Notes under the pieces: model-generated | Seen by the model: only the letters and a program-made list of their open reading frames with translations | The model's database searches: none | Told to the model about the DNA's origin: nothing | Source: CBFFRJ01 sp051486985 | GTDB lineage: Bacteria > Pseudomonadota > Gammaproteobacteria > Enterobacterales > Enterobacteriaceae | Length of the DNA stretch: 64,000 bases | Reading direction: 5' to 3' | Assembly: GCF_051486985.1 (NCBI RefSeq) | Contig: NZ_JAHVDV010000001.1 | Location: 186,001-250,000, forward strand | Translations under genes and position numbers: made by a program | Shown: piece after piece, positions 8,377-17,867 of the stretch | Numbering within the stretch: position 1 is the stretch's first letter | Layout of the letters: every line of letters starts with the position of its first letter

Positions 8377-10755
8377 ATGTCCAATAATGGCTCGTCTCCA
8401 CTGGTGCTTTGGTATGACCAACTCGGCATGAATGATGTTGACAGAGTGGGGGGCAAAAATGCCTCTCTTGGTGAAATGATCACCCATCTTTCAGGTATGG
8501 GCGTTTCCGTACCTAATGGCTTTGCTACTACTGCCGATGCTTTTAATCAGTTTCTTGAGCAAAGTGGTCTGAATCAGCGCATCTATGACCTGCTGGATAA
8601 AACGGACATCGACGATGTGACCGCACTGGCGCAAGCCGGTACGCAGATCCGTCAGTGGATTGTTGATACCCCGTTCCAGCCAGAATTTGAAGAGGCTATT
8701 CACAAGGCTTATGCCACATTATCCGCTGATGATGAAATGGCCTCCTTCGCGGTGCGCTCCTCCGCCACCGCTGAAGATATGCCGGATGCCTCTTTTGCAG
8801 GTCAGCAGGAAACTTTCCTGAACGTGCAGGGTTATGACGCCGTTCTGGTAGCGGTAAAACATGTTTTTGCCTCGCTGTTTAACGACAGGGCCATCTCGTA
8901 CCGGGTACATCAGGGGTACGATCATCGTGGTGTGGCTCTCTCAGCCGGCGTTCAGCGTATGGTCCGCTCAGACATCGGCGCGGCGGGAGTGATGTTCTCT
9001 ATTGATACCGAGTCCGGCTTTGACCAGGTGGTCTTTATCACCTCAGCCTTTGGTTTAGGTGAAATGGTCGTGCAGGGGGCCGTTAACCCGGATGAGTTTT
9101 ATGTTCACAAGCCGACGCTTGCGGCCAACCGCCCGGCCATTGTGCGCCGCACCATGGGGTCTAAAAAAATCCGTATGGTCTATGCGCCAACCCAGGAGCA
9201 CGGTAAACAGGTTCGCATTGAGGATGTGGAGCAGGCCGATCGTGACCGCTTCTCTTTGACCGACAGCGAAGTCCAGGAGCTGGCGAAGCAGGCGGTCGAA
9301 ATTGAGAAACATTACCAGCGTCCGATGGATATCGAATGGGCGAAGGATGGTCATACCGGCAAGCTGTTTATTGTCCAGGCTCGTCCGGAAACGGTTCGCT
9401 CTCGCGGCAAGGTCATGGAACGTTATACGTTACACGCCCAGGGCAAGATTATTGCCGAAGGGCGTGCTATCGGCCATCGCATTGGCGCGGGGCCGGTAAA
9501 GGTTATCCATGACATCAGTGAAATGAACCGGATTGAACCCGGCGATGTACTGGTGACGGACATGACTGACCCTGACTGGGAACCGATCATGAAAAAGGCC
9601 TCGGCGATTGTGACTAACCGGGGCGGTCGAACCTGCCATGCGGCGATTATTGCCCGTGAACTGGGGATCCCGGCGGTGGTGGGCTGTGGCGATGCAACGG
9701 ATCGCATCAAAGAGGGTGAAAACGTCACCGTCTCTTGCGCTGAAGGCGATACCGGTTACGTCTATGCCGATATGCTGGATTTCAGCGTAAAAAGTTCAAG
9801 TATTGATGAAATGCCACCGCTACCGCTGAAGATCATGATGAACGTCGGCAACCCGGACAGGGCATTTGATTTTGCCTGCCTGCCAAACGAAGGAGTGGGC
9901 CTGGCTCGCCTGGAGTTCATTATCAACAGGATGATCGGCGTCCACCCACGTGCGCTGCTGGAGTTCGATGCTCAGGACGCGAAACTGCAGAATGAAATCC
10001 GGGAGCTGATGAAAGGCTACGATTCGCCGAAGGAGTTTTATGTCGGCAGACTGACTGAGGGCATTTCAACCCTGGGGGCGGCGTTTTACCCGAAACGGGT
10101 AATTGTGCGGTTGTCTGACTTTAAGTCCAACGAATACGCCAACCTGGTAGGTGGCGAGCGCTATGAGCCTGAGGAAGAGAACCCGATGCTGGGCTTCCGC
10201 GGGGCAGGCCGTTACGTGGCCGAAAGCTTCCGAGACTGCTTTGCGCTGGAGTGTGAGGCGGTGAAACGCGTGCGCAACGAGATGGGCCTGACTAACGTCG
10301 AGATTATGGTGCCCTTTGTGCGTACCGTAGAGCAGGCAAAAGCGGTGGTGGAGGAGCTGGCGCGTCAGGGACTTAAGCGAGGCGAGAATGGCCTGAAGAT
10401 AATCATGATGTGCGAAATCCCCTCGAACGCCCTGCTGGCCGACCAGTTCCTCGAATATTTCGACGGCTTCTCTATCGGTTCGAATGATATGACGCAGCTT
10501 GCGCTTGGTCTGGATCGTGACTCTGGTGTTGTGTCTGAATTGTTCGACGAACGTAACGATGCGGTGAAAGCGCTGCTCTCAATGGCAATTCGTGCCGCCA
10601 AAAAACAGGGTAAATATGTAGGTATCTGCGGGCAGGGTCCTTCTGACCATGAGGACTTTGCGGCATGGCTGATGGAAGAGGGGATAGACAGCCTCTCCCT
10701 GAACCCGGATACCGTCGTGCAAACCTGGTTAAGTCTTGCTGAACTGAAGAAATAA
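8377..10755 (+). CDS. ppsA: Phosphoenolpyruvate synthase PpsA
   Basis: Converts pyruvate, ATP and water to PEP, AMP and phosphate for gluconeogenesis. 792 residues as in E. coli. Domains in order: N-terminal ATP-grasp (from GGKNASLGEM), the mobile phosphohistidine domain with TNRGGRTCHAAI (His near 421, preceded by the Thr that PpsR modifies), and the C-terminal PEP/pyruvate TIM barrel ending in the catalytic cysteine of GICGQGPSD near 751. SD AAAGGA before ATG. Divergent from its regulator ppsR; Cra site upstream; strong terminator downstream. Confidence 0.98.
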   Translation: MSNNGSSPLVLWYDQLGMNDVDRVGGKNASLGEMITHLSGMGVSVPNGFATTADAFNQFLEQSGLNQRIYDLLDKTDIDDVTALAQAGTQIRQWIVDTPFQPEFEEAIHKAYATLSADDEMASFAVRSSATAEDMPDASFAGQQETFLNVQGYDAVLVAVKHVFASLFNDRAISYRVHQGYDHRGVALSAGVQRMVRSDIGAAGVMFSIDTESGFDQVVFITSAFGLGEMVVQGAVNPDEFYVHKPTLAANRPAIVRRTMGSKKIRMVYAPTQEHGKQVRIEDVEQADRDRFSLTDSEVQELAKQAVEIEKHYQRPMDIEWAKDGHTGKLFIVQARPETVRSRGKVMERYTLHAQGKIIAEGRAIGHRIGAGPVKVIHDISEMNRIEPGDVLVTDMTDPDWEPIMKKASAIVTNRGGRTCHAAIIARELGIPAVVGCGDATDRIKEGENVTVSCAEGDTGYVYADMLDFSVKSSSIDEMPPLPLKIMMNVGNPDRAFDFACLPNEGVGLARLEFIINRMIGVHPRALLEFDAQDAKLQNEIRELMKGYDSPKEFYVGRLTEGISTLGAAFYPKRVIVRLSDFKSNEYANLVGGERYEPEEENPMLGFRGAGRYVAESFRDCFALECEAVKRVRNEMGLTNVEIMVPFVRTVEQAKAVVEELARQGLKRGENGLKIIMMCEIPSNALLADQFLEYFDGFSIGSNDMTQLALGLDRDSGVVSELFDERNDAVKALLSMAIRAAKKQGKYVGICGQGPSDHEDFAAWLMEEGIDSLSLNPDTVVQTWLSLAELKK

Positions 10756-10770
10756 TTCAGCTCAGGCAAA

Positions 10771-10800
10771 CCCCGTCACCTCTGGTGATGGGGTTTTTTT
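10771..10800 (+). terminator. Rho-independent terminator after ppsA
   Basis: CCCCGTCACC, loop TCT, GGTGATGGGG, then seven T; 16 bases after the stop. Confidence 0.92.
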
Positions 10801-10986
10801 ATGGGCGAAATCCATTCGGGGATGAAACAAAATGTTTTTCAGCACGTGTTACTTAAAATATTGCACGTGAGCAGATTAGAATTCGCGAACTTTATTGAGA
10901 TTCTTCTTAATTAAAGCAGGCGCGATATTCTTGCCACATTTGTTAATGAAGTGTGGAATTCACTGTTAATTAAAAGAGTACGAATT

Positions 10987-11175
10987 ATGAAACGGCAATT
11001 GTTGTTGCTCGTCCTGGTGGGCTGCCTTGGACTTAATGGGTGTGCATCGTATAACGAGCATATTAAAGCCTGCCACGGGCAGGAGACCTCCACGGCGCAT
11101 CTGGTTCTGGATTACCTGCCCATTGGTGCCATTGTGGACAACGGCTATTGTGCCGCGAAAGCGAGTTCCAGTTAA
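10987..11175 (+). CDS. Small lipoprotein of unknown function
   Basis: 62 residues starting MKRQLLLLVLVGCLG. A hydrophobic signal is followed by LGLNGC, a plausible lipobox with acylated Cys at residue 20. The mature part has two more cysteines (KACHG and NGYCAA) and the phrase LDYLPIGAIVDNGYC, weakly like the short E. coli lipoprotein YhfL; this likeness is from memory and untested. The ATG was preferred over an upstream ATG at 10951 because it begins directly at the signal peptide. It lies between ppsA and rprA, where K-12 has the ydi/aroD genes. Function unknown. Confidence 0.7.
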   Translation: MKRQLLLLVLVGCLGLNGCASYNEHIKACHGQETSTAHLVLDYLPIGAIVDNGYCAAKASSS

Positions 11176-11219
11176 AATAACTGTCGGAACGCAGGATCTG
11201 AAATTGCAGGGAGCAAATA

Positions 11220-11423
11220 ATGTATTTTTATCAGAGAGATACTCTTCACGCCCTTATTGCGCGGCTGGCGGAAGTGGGCGCGTCAGATTCGCGCTATGCC
11301 GCTGAAATCGAAAAACTATGTAAATCCGGTGAGCATGTTTTTCTTCAGCCTTCGCAAGCGGCGTATAACCGTTTCATGGATGAGTGCGAAATAACCCTCA
11401 ATAAGTTACATATTACGATTTAA
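11220..11423 (+). CDS. Hypothetical 67-residue protein
   Basis: Not recognised. It begins MYFYQRDTLHALIARLAEV, is mostly helical and amphipathic with mixed charge, and has no signal peptide or membrane segment. Two cysteines (KLCKSG and MDECEI) are present. A strong SD (GCAGGGAG, 6-7 bases before ATG) and a 44-base gap after the lipoprotein gene suggest they are co-transcribed. Coding bias resembles the neighbours. Confidence 0.62.
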   Translation: MYFYQRDTLHALIARLAEVGASDSRYAAEIEKLCKSGEHVFLQPSQAAYNRFMDECEITLNKLHITI

Positions 11424-11437
11424 ATTCCGCTGACTGA

Positions 11438-11674
11438 ATGAGTGATGCAAAACAGTATTATTTTTATCCCCTGAGCCTGGCGCTGAAATCCTATGCCGGG
11501 GTAAAAATGAAATCCATGTCCGAAACGGCAGTGAGGACGGTTACGTATACAGAATTCATAATGATAATTGAGGCAAATATCATACCCGAAGCGCAGTGCT
11601 GCACACCCGAAAAATTCGGGCAGGATAATGCCTGGTTTGCTGGAAGTCTTATGCAGTATTTCGCGCAGGCGTGA
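11438..11674 (+). CDS. Possible small protein, doubtful
   Basis: Open frame of 78 codons just after the 67-residue gene. No SD lies before the first ATG. A later in-frame ATG (11507, MKSMSETAVRT) has GGGG five bases upstream and would give 55 residues. The C-terminal part (EAQCCTPEKFGQDNAWFAG) looks protein-like. No family recognised; it may not be coding. Confidence 0.3.
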   Translation: MSDAKQYYFYPLSLALKSYAGVKMKSMSETAVRTVTYTEFIMIIEANIIPEAQCCTPEKFGQDNAWFAGSLMQYFAQA

Positions 11675-11933
11675 TAACAGGGCGAATATGCTTGAGATAT
11701 GACCCGCGAAAGTTAACGTGCCGCGTGACGTTGAGAAAGCATAAGGATGGGAACGGGCACAGGGTGGGCGAAGATGACGATGTGGGGTGAAATGAGGTGC
11801 TTAATGGAAAAACGCATTGTTTTTGAATATATTTTTGGCAGCGAAATTCTTTTTTTGTATGAAGTTCGCACAGCGCACGTACCCGACACGCACTTCTGGT
11901 CAGGCTTATGATTCCAGTTCGCTAATTTTACAT

Positions 11934-12039
11934 AAAAAAAAGCCCATCGTGGGAGATGGGCAAAGACTACACACAGCAATTCGTTGTTTCACTCAGGGGA
12001 TTTCCATGCTTATAAATCAATGCGTTGATTTATAACCGT
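11934..12039 (-). ncRNA. rprA: RprA small regulatory RNA
   Basis: The minus strand reads ACGGTTATAAATCAACGCAT..., continues with the core GAAATCCCCTGAGTGAAACAA and ends in the terminator GCCCATC TCCCAC GATGGGC plus eight T. This matches E. coli RprA (about 105 nt) throughout, differing mainly in the loop of the 5' hairpin. RprA is an Hfq-dependent sRNA that activates rpoS translation and represses csgD and others. It lies next to ydiK as in K-12. Confidence 0.95.
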
Positions 12040-12045
12040 GAGCTA

Positions 12046-12088
12046 ATAGTAGGCATCTCGATTTTTTGCGTCGATCAGATTCGTCTCA
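12046..12088 (-). promoter_or_regulatory. rprA promoter with RcsB site
   Basis: The -10 TACTAT lies at 12046-12051, seven bases from the RNA start. TGAGACGAATCTGA (12075-12088, minus strand) sits at about -36 to -49 and matches the RcsB box known for E. coli rprA. This indicates activation by the Rcs envelope-stress phosphorelay. Confidence 0.8.
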
Positions 12089-12202
12089 TTAGTTTAACGT
12101 CCGTAACGAATTTGCGGCGAAGAAAGCGAATTAAGGCACACAGGCGGCATGAATCGGCATAACGGTTAAAATAATTGATTAGCAGTGCTTAATAGTAAAA
12201 CC

Positions 12203-12223
12203 AAAAAGGCGGGTTTCCCCGCC
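12203..12223 (-). terminator. Rho-independent terminator after ydiK
   Basis: GGCGGG, four-base loop, CCCGCC, with five T on the minus strand, six bases after the ydiK stop. Confidence 0.82.
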
Positions 12224-12228
12224 GGATA

Positions 12229-13341
12229 TTACTGAGGGAGTTTATTATTTTCGACAGGGGCGCTGAGCACTTCACTGCTGACAGGACCCGGAGCCGGCAC
12301 TTCATTGACCCAGGCCGAAAACAGGCGCCAGCTTACCGCAAGTAATACCGGGCCAATAAACAGGCCAATCATACCGAAGGCGACCAGCCCGCCAATGACC
12401 CCCGAAAGAATCAGGATTAACGGAAGATCGGCACCCATACGAATCAGTAGCGGCCGTATAAAATTGTCAAGGGTGCCGACCACGCAGCTCCAGACCAGCA
12501 GTACTGTCCCCCATGTTGAATCCCCGCTCCAGTAAAGCCAGATAACCGCCGGAACCAGCACAATGAGCGGCCCGAGCTGGATAAGACAGGTCATCAACAT
12601 AATTACCGTAAAGAGGGTGGCATAGGGGATGCCGCTGACCGCAAGGCCGATCCCGCCAAGCACCGCCTGCACCAGCGCCGTGACCACCACGCCGAGTGCA
12701 ACCGCGCGGATGGCCTGACCGGCGAGCAGGACAGCCGCATCGCCGCGGTGGGCGGCAAGGCGGAAAGCAAAGTGACGAATACCTTCTGCCACGCGCTCAC
12801 CACGCCAGTAGAGCAGGGCGCTGAAGACTAACATCAGACCACAATGGAGCAAAAAACGCCCAATATGCGCGGCCTGACCAACGAACCATGTGGTGGTCGT
12901 TCCTACATAAGGCCGGACTTTGGCAAGGATTGCGCTGCCACCCATATCCAGAAGGCTGTGCCAGCCGTTGTATAACTTATCGCCAAAAAGAGGAATGCTG
13001 TTTAACCAGTCGAGGTCAGGCGGGGTGAGTTCTCCTGAGGTCACAGCACCGATAACCGGGCCGCTGGAGTCCACCAGACTGTTTACCAGAAGCGCCACCG
13101 GAATGATAAACAGCAGCGTTAAGATGAGTGTCATGGCAATGACCGCCAGCGAGCGGCGTCCAAAAAGGATCCGTTGCAGGCGGATAAGTACGGGCCAGGT
13201 TGCAATGACCACTGTTCCGGCCCAGGCGAAGCCCAGCACAAAAGGACGAACTACCCACAAACAGGCGACGATCATAAGGGCCAGGAACAGTACCGACAGC
13301 ATGACCTGCGGTACATCCCTGGATTGCGTTTGAAAGGCCAT
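12229..13341 (-). CDS. ydiK: AI-2E family inner-membrane protein YdiK
   Basis: Putative transporter of the AI-2E/UPF0118 family. 370 residues, the same length as E. coli YdiK. Several hydrophobic segments are visible: a pair near residues 12-55, another near 65-87, and a C-terminal group ending before residue 340, followed by a proline-rich hydrophilic tail. The family stretch LPLILILSGVIGGLVAFGMIGLFIGPV is present. Substrate unknown. Divergent from ydiJ with a 192-base gap. Confidence 0.92.
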   Translation of the reverse strand: MAFQTQSRDVPQVMLSVLFLALMIVACLWVVRPFVLGFAWAGTVVIATWPVLIRLQRILFGRRSLAVIAMTLILTLLFIIPVALLVNSLVDSSGPVIGAVTSGELTPPDLDWLNSIPLFGDKLYNGWHSLLDMGGSAILAKVRPYVGTTTTWFVGQAAHIGRFLLHCGLMLVFSALLYWRGERVAEGIRHFAFRLAAHRGDAAVLLAGQAIRAVALGVVVTALVQAVLGGIGLAVSGIPYATLFTVIMLMTCLIQLGPLIVLVPAVIWLYWSGDSTWGTVLLVWSCVVGTLDNFIRPLLIRMGADLPLILILSGVIGGLVAFGMIGLFIGPVLLAVSWRLFSAWVNEVPAPGPVSSEVLSAPVENNKLPQ

Positions 13342-13533
13342 AAGACGTATTTACCTTTGAAGGGTGATGAAAAAGCGCGAAAGACTATGATTGATGATTT
13401 CAGCGCGTTTGGACAGAGCGATTCTGCCCGTAATTCTGGTGGGCGCATAAGAAAAAAATGTGATACAACGTGGGATGCTGCAAGCAAACGATTAACTATT
13501 CACAACTCTAACAGTCAGGCAGGGTCAAGAGTA

Positions 13534-16500
13534 ATGATCCCACAGATTTCTCAGGCACCAGGCGTCGTTCAATTGGTGCTGAATTTTTTACAGGCACTGG
13601 AGCAACAAGGTTTTACAGGCGATACCGCGACAAGTTATGCCGACAGGCTGACGATGGCGACGGACAACAGTATTTACCAGTTGTTACCCGATGCGGTCGT
13701 TTTTCCCCGTTCCACTTCTGATGTCGCTTTGATAGCCCGTCTGGCAACAGATGCGCGCTTTCAGTCTCTGGTTTTTACCCCTCGTGGCGGCGGGACCGGC
13801 ACCAATGGTCAGGCATTAAACCAGGGCATCATCGTTGATATGTCGCGCTATATGAACCGCATTATTGAGATAAACCCGGAAGAAGGGTGGGTGCGGGTCG
13901 AAGCGGGCGTGATTAAAGATCAGCTCAACCAATACCTTAAACCCTATGGTTTCTTTTTTGCCCCGGAGTTATCCACCAGTAACCGCGCCACTCTCGGTGG
14001 CATGATTAACACCGATGCTTCTGGACAGGGGTCGCTGGTATATGGCAAAACCTCAGACCATGTTCTTGGCGTGCGTGCAGTGCTGCTGGGGGGGGATATT
14101 CTTGATACCCAGGCGATGCCGGTTGAGCTGGCGAAAACCCTTGGCCGTGCGAATACCACGGTGGGAAGAATTTATCGGACGGTGTTTGAGCGCTGTCTCG
14201 AAAATCGTGAACTGATTATTGAAAAATTCCCTAAGCTAAACCGCTTTCTGACAGGTTATGACCTGCGTCACGTCTTCAATGATGAGATGACCGAATTCGA
14301 TTTGACCCGTGTGCTTACCGGCTCTGAAGGGACGCTCGCGTTGATCACCGAGGCCCGTCTGGATATTACGCCTCTGCCGAAAGTTCGCCGTCTGGTTAAC
14401 GTCAAATATGACTCTTTTGATTCTGCGCTGCGCAATGCGCCTTTTATGGTGGATGCCCGTGCGTTGTCGGTTGAAACCGTCGATTCAAAAGTGCTCAATC
14501 TTGCCCGCGAAGATATCGTCTGGCATTCGGTGAAGGATCTTATTACTGATGTACCGGATAAGACGTTGCTGGGCCTCAACATCGTGGAATTCGCCGGCGA
14601 TGATGAAGCGCTTATTGAAAACCAGGTAACTTCGCTTTGTCAGCGGCTTAATGCGTTGATGGAAGAGGGTGAAGGGGGCGTGATTGGCTGGCAGCGCTGC
14701 GACGACCTGGCGGGTATCGAGCGAATTTATGCTATGCGTAAGAAAGCGGTGGGTCTGCTGGGGAATGCGAAAGGGGCCGCCAAACCTATTCCCTTTGCGG
14801 AAGACACCTGCGTGCCCCCGGAGCAACTGGCCGATTATATCGTTGAGTTTCGCGCACTGCTGGATAGCCACGGCCTCAGCTATGGCATGTTCGGCCATGT
14901 GGATGCGGGCGTATTACATGTGCGTCCGGCACTGGATATGTGCGATCCGCAACAGGAGATACTCATGAAGTCTATCTCCGACGATGTTGTGGCTCTGACC
15001 GCCAGATATGGCGGTTTGTTGTGGGGTGAGCACGGTAAAGGTTTTCGCGCAGAGTACAGCCCGGCGTTTTTTGGCGAGCAACTCTATGCCGAGCTGCGAA
15101 AAGTAAAAGCAGCATTCGATCCGCATAACCGCCTTAACCCGGGTAAAATATGTCCCCCTGAAGGGGTTGATGCGCCGATGAAGCAGGTGGACGACGTGAA
15201 ACGTGGCCACTTTGATCGGCAAATCCCTATCTCGGTGCGGACCACCTGGCGCGGCGCGATGGAGTGTAACGGTAACGGGTTGTGCTTTAACTTTGATGCA
15301 AAAAGCCCGATGTGTCCGTCAATGAAAATTACGGGCAACCGCATCCACTCGCCAAAAGGGCGTGCCACCCTGGTGCGCGAATGGCTCCGTTTGCTCGCCG
15401 ATCGCGGTGTCGATCCTGTTAAACTCGAAAAAGAGATACCGGAAAAACGTGCCAGCCTGCGACTGCTGATTGAACGTACCCGTAACAGCTGGCATGCCCG
15501 TAAAGGGGAATACGATTTTTCTCACGAAGTGAAAGAGGCGATGTCCGGATGTCTCGCCTGTAAGGCCTGTTCAACGCAGTGCCCTATCAAAATCGACGTT
15601 CCCGATTTCCGCTCCCGTTTTTTGCAGCTTTATCACACGCGTTACCTGCGTCCGGTGCGCGATCATCTGGTGGCTACGGTTGAAAGCTATGCACCCTTGA
15701 TGGCGAGAGCCCCGAAGACGTTCAACTTCTTCCTGAGCCAGCCGTGGGTGCGTTCACTGTCGAAAAAACATATCGGGATGGTGGACCTGCCGCTGTTATC
15801 TGCCCCTTCCTTACAACGCCAGATGGTGGGTCATGCTTCCGCTAATCTGACGCTTGAAGATCTGGAGCGGCTCAGTGATGAACAGAAGATGAAAACCGTG
15901 CTGGTGGTGCAGGATCCTTTCACCAGCTATTACGATGCGCAGGTGGTGGCCGATTTTGTCCGCCTGATTGAAAAACTGGGTCTGCAACCTGTTGTACTGC
16001 CTTTCTCGCCCAATGGAAAGGCGCAGCACATCAAAGGCTTCCTGCATCGTTTTGCCAGAACCGCGCAAAAAACCTCAGATTTTCTCAATCGGGTCGCGCA
16101 GTTGGGTATGCCAATGGTCGGCGTCGATCCGGCGCTGGTGCTCTGTTACCGCGATGAGTATAAACAGGTGTTAGGTGATAAACGGGGTGATTTCCACGTA
16201 ATGCTGGTACACGAATGGTTGCCCCAGGTGCTGGACAAAAACACGCCTCGTGCGGTGAGCGGGGAGTCCTGGTACTTATTTGGCCACTGTACCGAGGTGA
16301 CAGCATTGCCGGCGTCTACGGGGCAGTGGGCAGCTATTTTCGCCCGGTTAGGGGCAAAACTGGAAAACGTCAGCGTCGGGTGTTGTGGCATGGCGGGTAC
16401 CTACGGGCATGAAGTGAAAAACCATGCTAATTCGCTCGGAATTTATGAGCTTTCATGGCATCAGGCAATGCAGCGTCTTCCCCGCAGCCGTTGTCTCGCG

Positions 16501-16590
16501 ACGGGATACTCCTGCCGTAGCCAGGTTAAGCGGGTGGAAGGCAGCGGGGTACGTCACCCTCTGCAGGCCTTACTGGAGATAATAGGATGA
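13534..16590 (+). CDS. ydiJ: FAD/Fe-S D-2-hydroxyglutarate dehydrogenase YdiJ
   Basis: Large FAD-linked oxidoreductase; E. coli YdiJ has been reported to oxidise D-2-hydroxyglutarate. The frame is open 120 codons upstream into ydiK, but MIPQISQAPGVVQL matches the E. coli start and gives 1018 residues. N-terminal PCMH-type FAD domain (FTPRGGGTGTNGQAL near 90, STSNRATLGGMINTDASGQGS), then the FAD-oxidase C domain with HVDAGVLHVRPALD, then a ferredoxin-like 4Fe-4S motif CLACKACSTQCP near residue 672, then a C-terminal CCG-type half with VGCCGMAGTYG. Overlaps menI by 4 bases (ATGA). Confidence 0.93.
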   Translation: MIPQISQAPGVVQLVLNFLQALEQQGFTGDTATSYADRLTMATDNSIYQLLPDAVVFPRSTSDVALIARLATDARFQSLVFTPRGGGTGTNGQALNQGIIVDMSRYMNRIIEINPEEGWVRVEAGVIKDQLNQYLKPYGFFFAPELSTSNRATLGGMINTDASGQGSLVYGKTSDHVLGVRAVLLGGDILDTQAMPVELAKTLGRANTTVGRIYRTVFERCLENRELIIEKFPKLNRFLTGYDLRHVFNDEMTEFDLTRVLTGSEGTLALITEARLDITPLPKVRRLVNVKYDSFDSALRNAPFMVDARALSVETVDSKVLNLAREDIVWHSVKDLITDVPDKTLLGLNIVEFAGDDEALIENQVTSLCQRLNALMEEGEGGVIGWQRCDDLAGIERIYAMRKKAVGLLGNAKGAAKPIPFAEDTCVPPEQLADYIVEFRALLDSHGLSYGMFGHVDAGVLHVRPALDMCDPQQEILMKSISDDVVALTARYGGLLWGEHGKGFRAEYSPAFFGEQLYAELRKVKAAFDPHNRLNPGKICPPEGVDAPMKQVDDVKRGHFDRQIPISVRTTWRGAMECNGNGLCFNFDAKSPMCPSMKITGNRIHSPKGRATLVREWLRLLADRGVDPVKLEKEIPEKRASLRLLIERTRNSWHARKGEYDFSHEVKEAMSGCLACKACSTQCPIKIDVPDFRSRFLQLYHTRYLRPVRDHLVATVESYAPLMARAPKTFNFFLSQPWVRSLSKKHIGMVDLPLLSAPSLQRQMVGHASANLTLEDLERLSDEQKMKTVLVVQDPFTSYYDAQVVADFVRLIEKLGLQPVVLPFSPNGKAQHIKGFLHRFARTAQKTSDFLNRVAQLGMPMVGVDPALVLCYRDEYKQVLGDKRGDFHVMLVHEWLPQVLDKNTPRAVSGESWYLFGHCTEVTALPASTGQWAAIFARLGAKLENVSVGCCGMAGTYGHEVKNHANSLGIYELSWHQAMQRLPRSRCLATGYSCRSQVKRVEGSGVRHPLQALLEIIG

Positions 16591-17000
16591 TCTGGAAACG
16601 TGCGGTCACGCTTGAAGCTCTCAACGGCATGCGGGAGGGCAACATGGTTGGCCTGCTGGATATCCGCTTCGAGCGCATCACTGATGATACCCTGGAAGCA
16701 ACGATGCCCGTGGATAATCGTACCCGTCAGCCCTTTGGCCTGTTGCATGGCGGCGCATCCGTGGTGCTGGCGGAAACCCTGGGATCGGTGGCAGGCTATC
16801 TTTGTACCGAAGGCGATAAAAACGTGGTGGGCCTTGAGGTCAACGCCAACCACGTTCGTGCCGTGAAAAGTGGACGTGTACGTGGCGTGTGCCGCGCGCT
16901 TCATACCGGAGGGCGGCATCAGGTCTGGCAGATTGATGTTTACGATGATCAAGGCAAGCTGTGCTGCTCATCGCGCCTGACGACGGCGGTGATCGAGTAA
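16587..17000 (+). CDS. menI: 1,4-dihydroxy-2-naphthoyl-CoA thioesterase MenI
   Basis: Hotdog-fold thioesterase that hydrolyses DHNA-CoA in menaquinone synthesis. 137 residues (136 in E. coli). Catalytic Glu63 is in VVLAETLGSVAG, preceded by the FGLLHGGAS loop, and the CoA-binding N-A-N-H motif is at LEVNANHVR. Start codon overlaps the ydiJ stop, so the two are coupled. Confidence 0.95.
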   Translation: MIWKRAVTLEALNGMREGNMVGLLDIRFERITDDTLEATMPVDNRTRQPFGLLHGGASVVLAETLGSVAGYLCTEGDKNVVGLEVNANHVRAVKSGRVRGVCRALHTGGRHQVWQIDVYDDQGKLCCSSRLTTAVIE

Positions 17001-17075
17001 TTGCGGGACAGCGAGGAGTGCGCAGAGTATATCCAGCCTGTTGTCATGGCTTGATGACAGGGCGCCATGCGAGCA

Positions 17076-17101
17076 ACCCAGGCGAAGGCCTGGGTTTTTT
17101 T
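17076..17101 (+). terminator. Rho-independent terminator after menI
   Basis: ACCCAGGC, loop GAAG, GCCTGGGT, then six T; ends the ydiJ-menI unit. Confidence 0.9.
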
Positions 17102-17867
17102 CGCAAAGTACAATCCAGCGTAAAACAGGTATATCCGTTTTATTAATATTAATAAAAGTATTATCACCAAAATCTATAATATTATTGCCAGCGTCATTTA
17201 CTGTATAATCTTCCTCCTGGAATTAAAAAAGAGAGGATTTTATTATCAGCGTCGGTACTGAGGTGATAATATAAAAATACTATTTTTATTTGGGTGGGGA
17301 TTACGACCCGTCATGAAGAGAATAGTAAATCTCATAAACTTTAAAACATGCTCAGTTATCAACAGGTATCAGCATTTATTTGCGCGGACAACGTTATTCG
17401 TCATTTAACAATGAAGGGTAAACCTTTACGCTTGATGTGTAACCCCGTTCAATGATGTGGCGCAGGTGCAATAAAAGTAGTCGTTGCAAACTGCACCACC
17501 CCGGCGGTGGGGATGGCTGAATGCTGTCCGGCCTGTTATTCCGGTGGCGTCAAACAATGTAGCCGGGTGCGAGATAAAAAAGGGAGGTGAGAATTCACAT
17601 ATATTCATTTTGATAAACGTGTGTTAATAATTTTTTAAATGAATCTATTACATTACTGCGTTACAGGTATTCCTGATTTGACGTAAATGTTCATATTTTA
17701 TTCATCATTCTTTACATCTTTTCCTCGACCCTCATGGTATAGTGTGTGCGGTTTAACTCACCATCTCGGTGTCAGAAAAAGCCAAATGCTGTAACGCATA
17801 AAGACTGGATGAAGTGATTCATTTTTTTTCCTTAAGCGCTACATCCTCATGTATTAAGGTAAATATT
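17102..17867. other. Long AT-rich non-coding region before the lpxP-like gene
   Basis: 766 bases, clearly richer in A/T than the surroundings. Short frames exist on both strands, but none has a convincing start and SD. A -10 element TATAGT (17738-17743) would give a leader of roughly 118 bases for the downstream acyltransferase; no good -35 is visible. The rest is unexplained and could be decayed sequence or an unrecognised RNA. Confidence 0.4.

Noticed and set aside
13174..13533. 120-codon N-terminal extension of YdiJ
   Set aside because: It runs through the ydiK gene and shared promoter; the start MIPQISQ matches E. coli and gives the family length.
17426..17608. 60-codon frame on the minus strand in the gap before lpxP
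   Set aside because: No SD, odd composition, and no resemblance to any family; the region is AT-rich and frames arise by chance.
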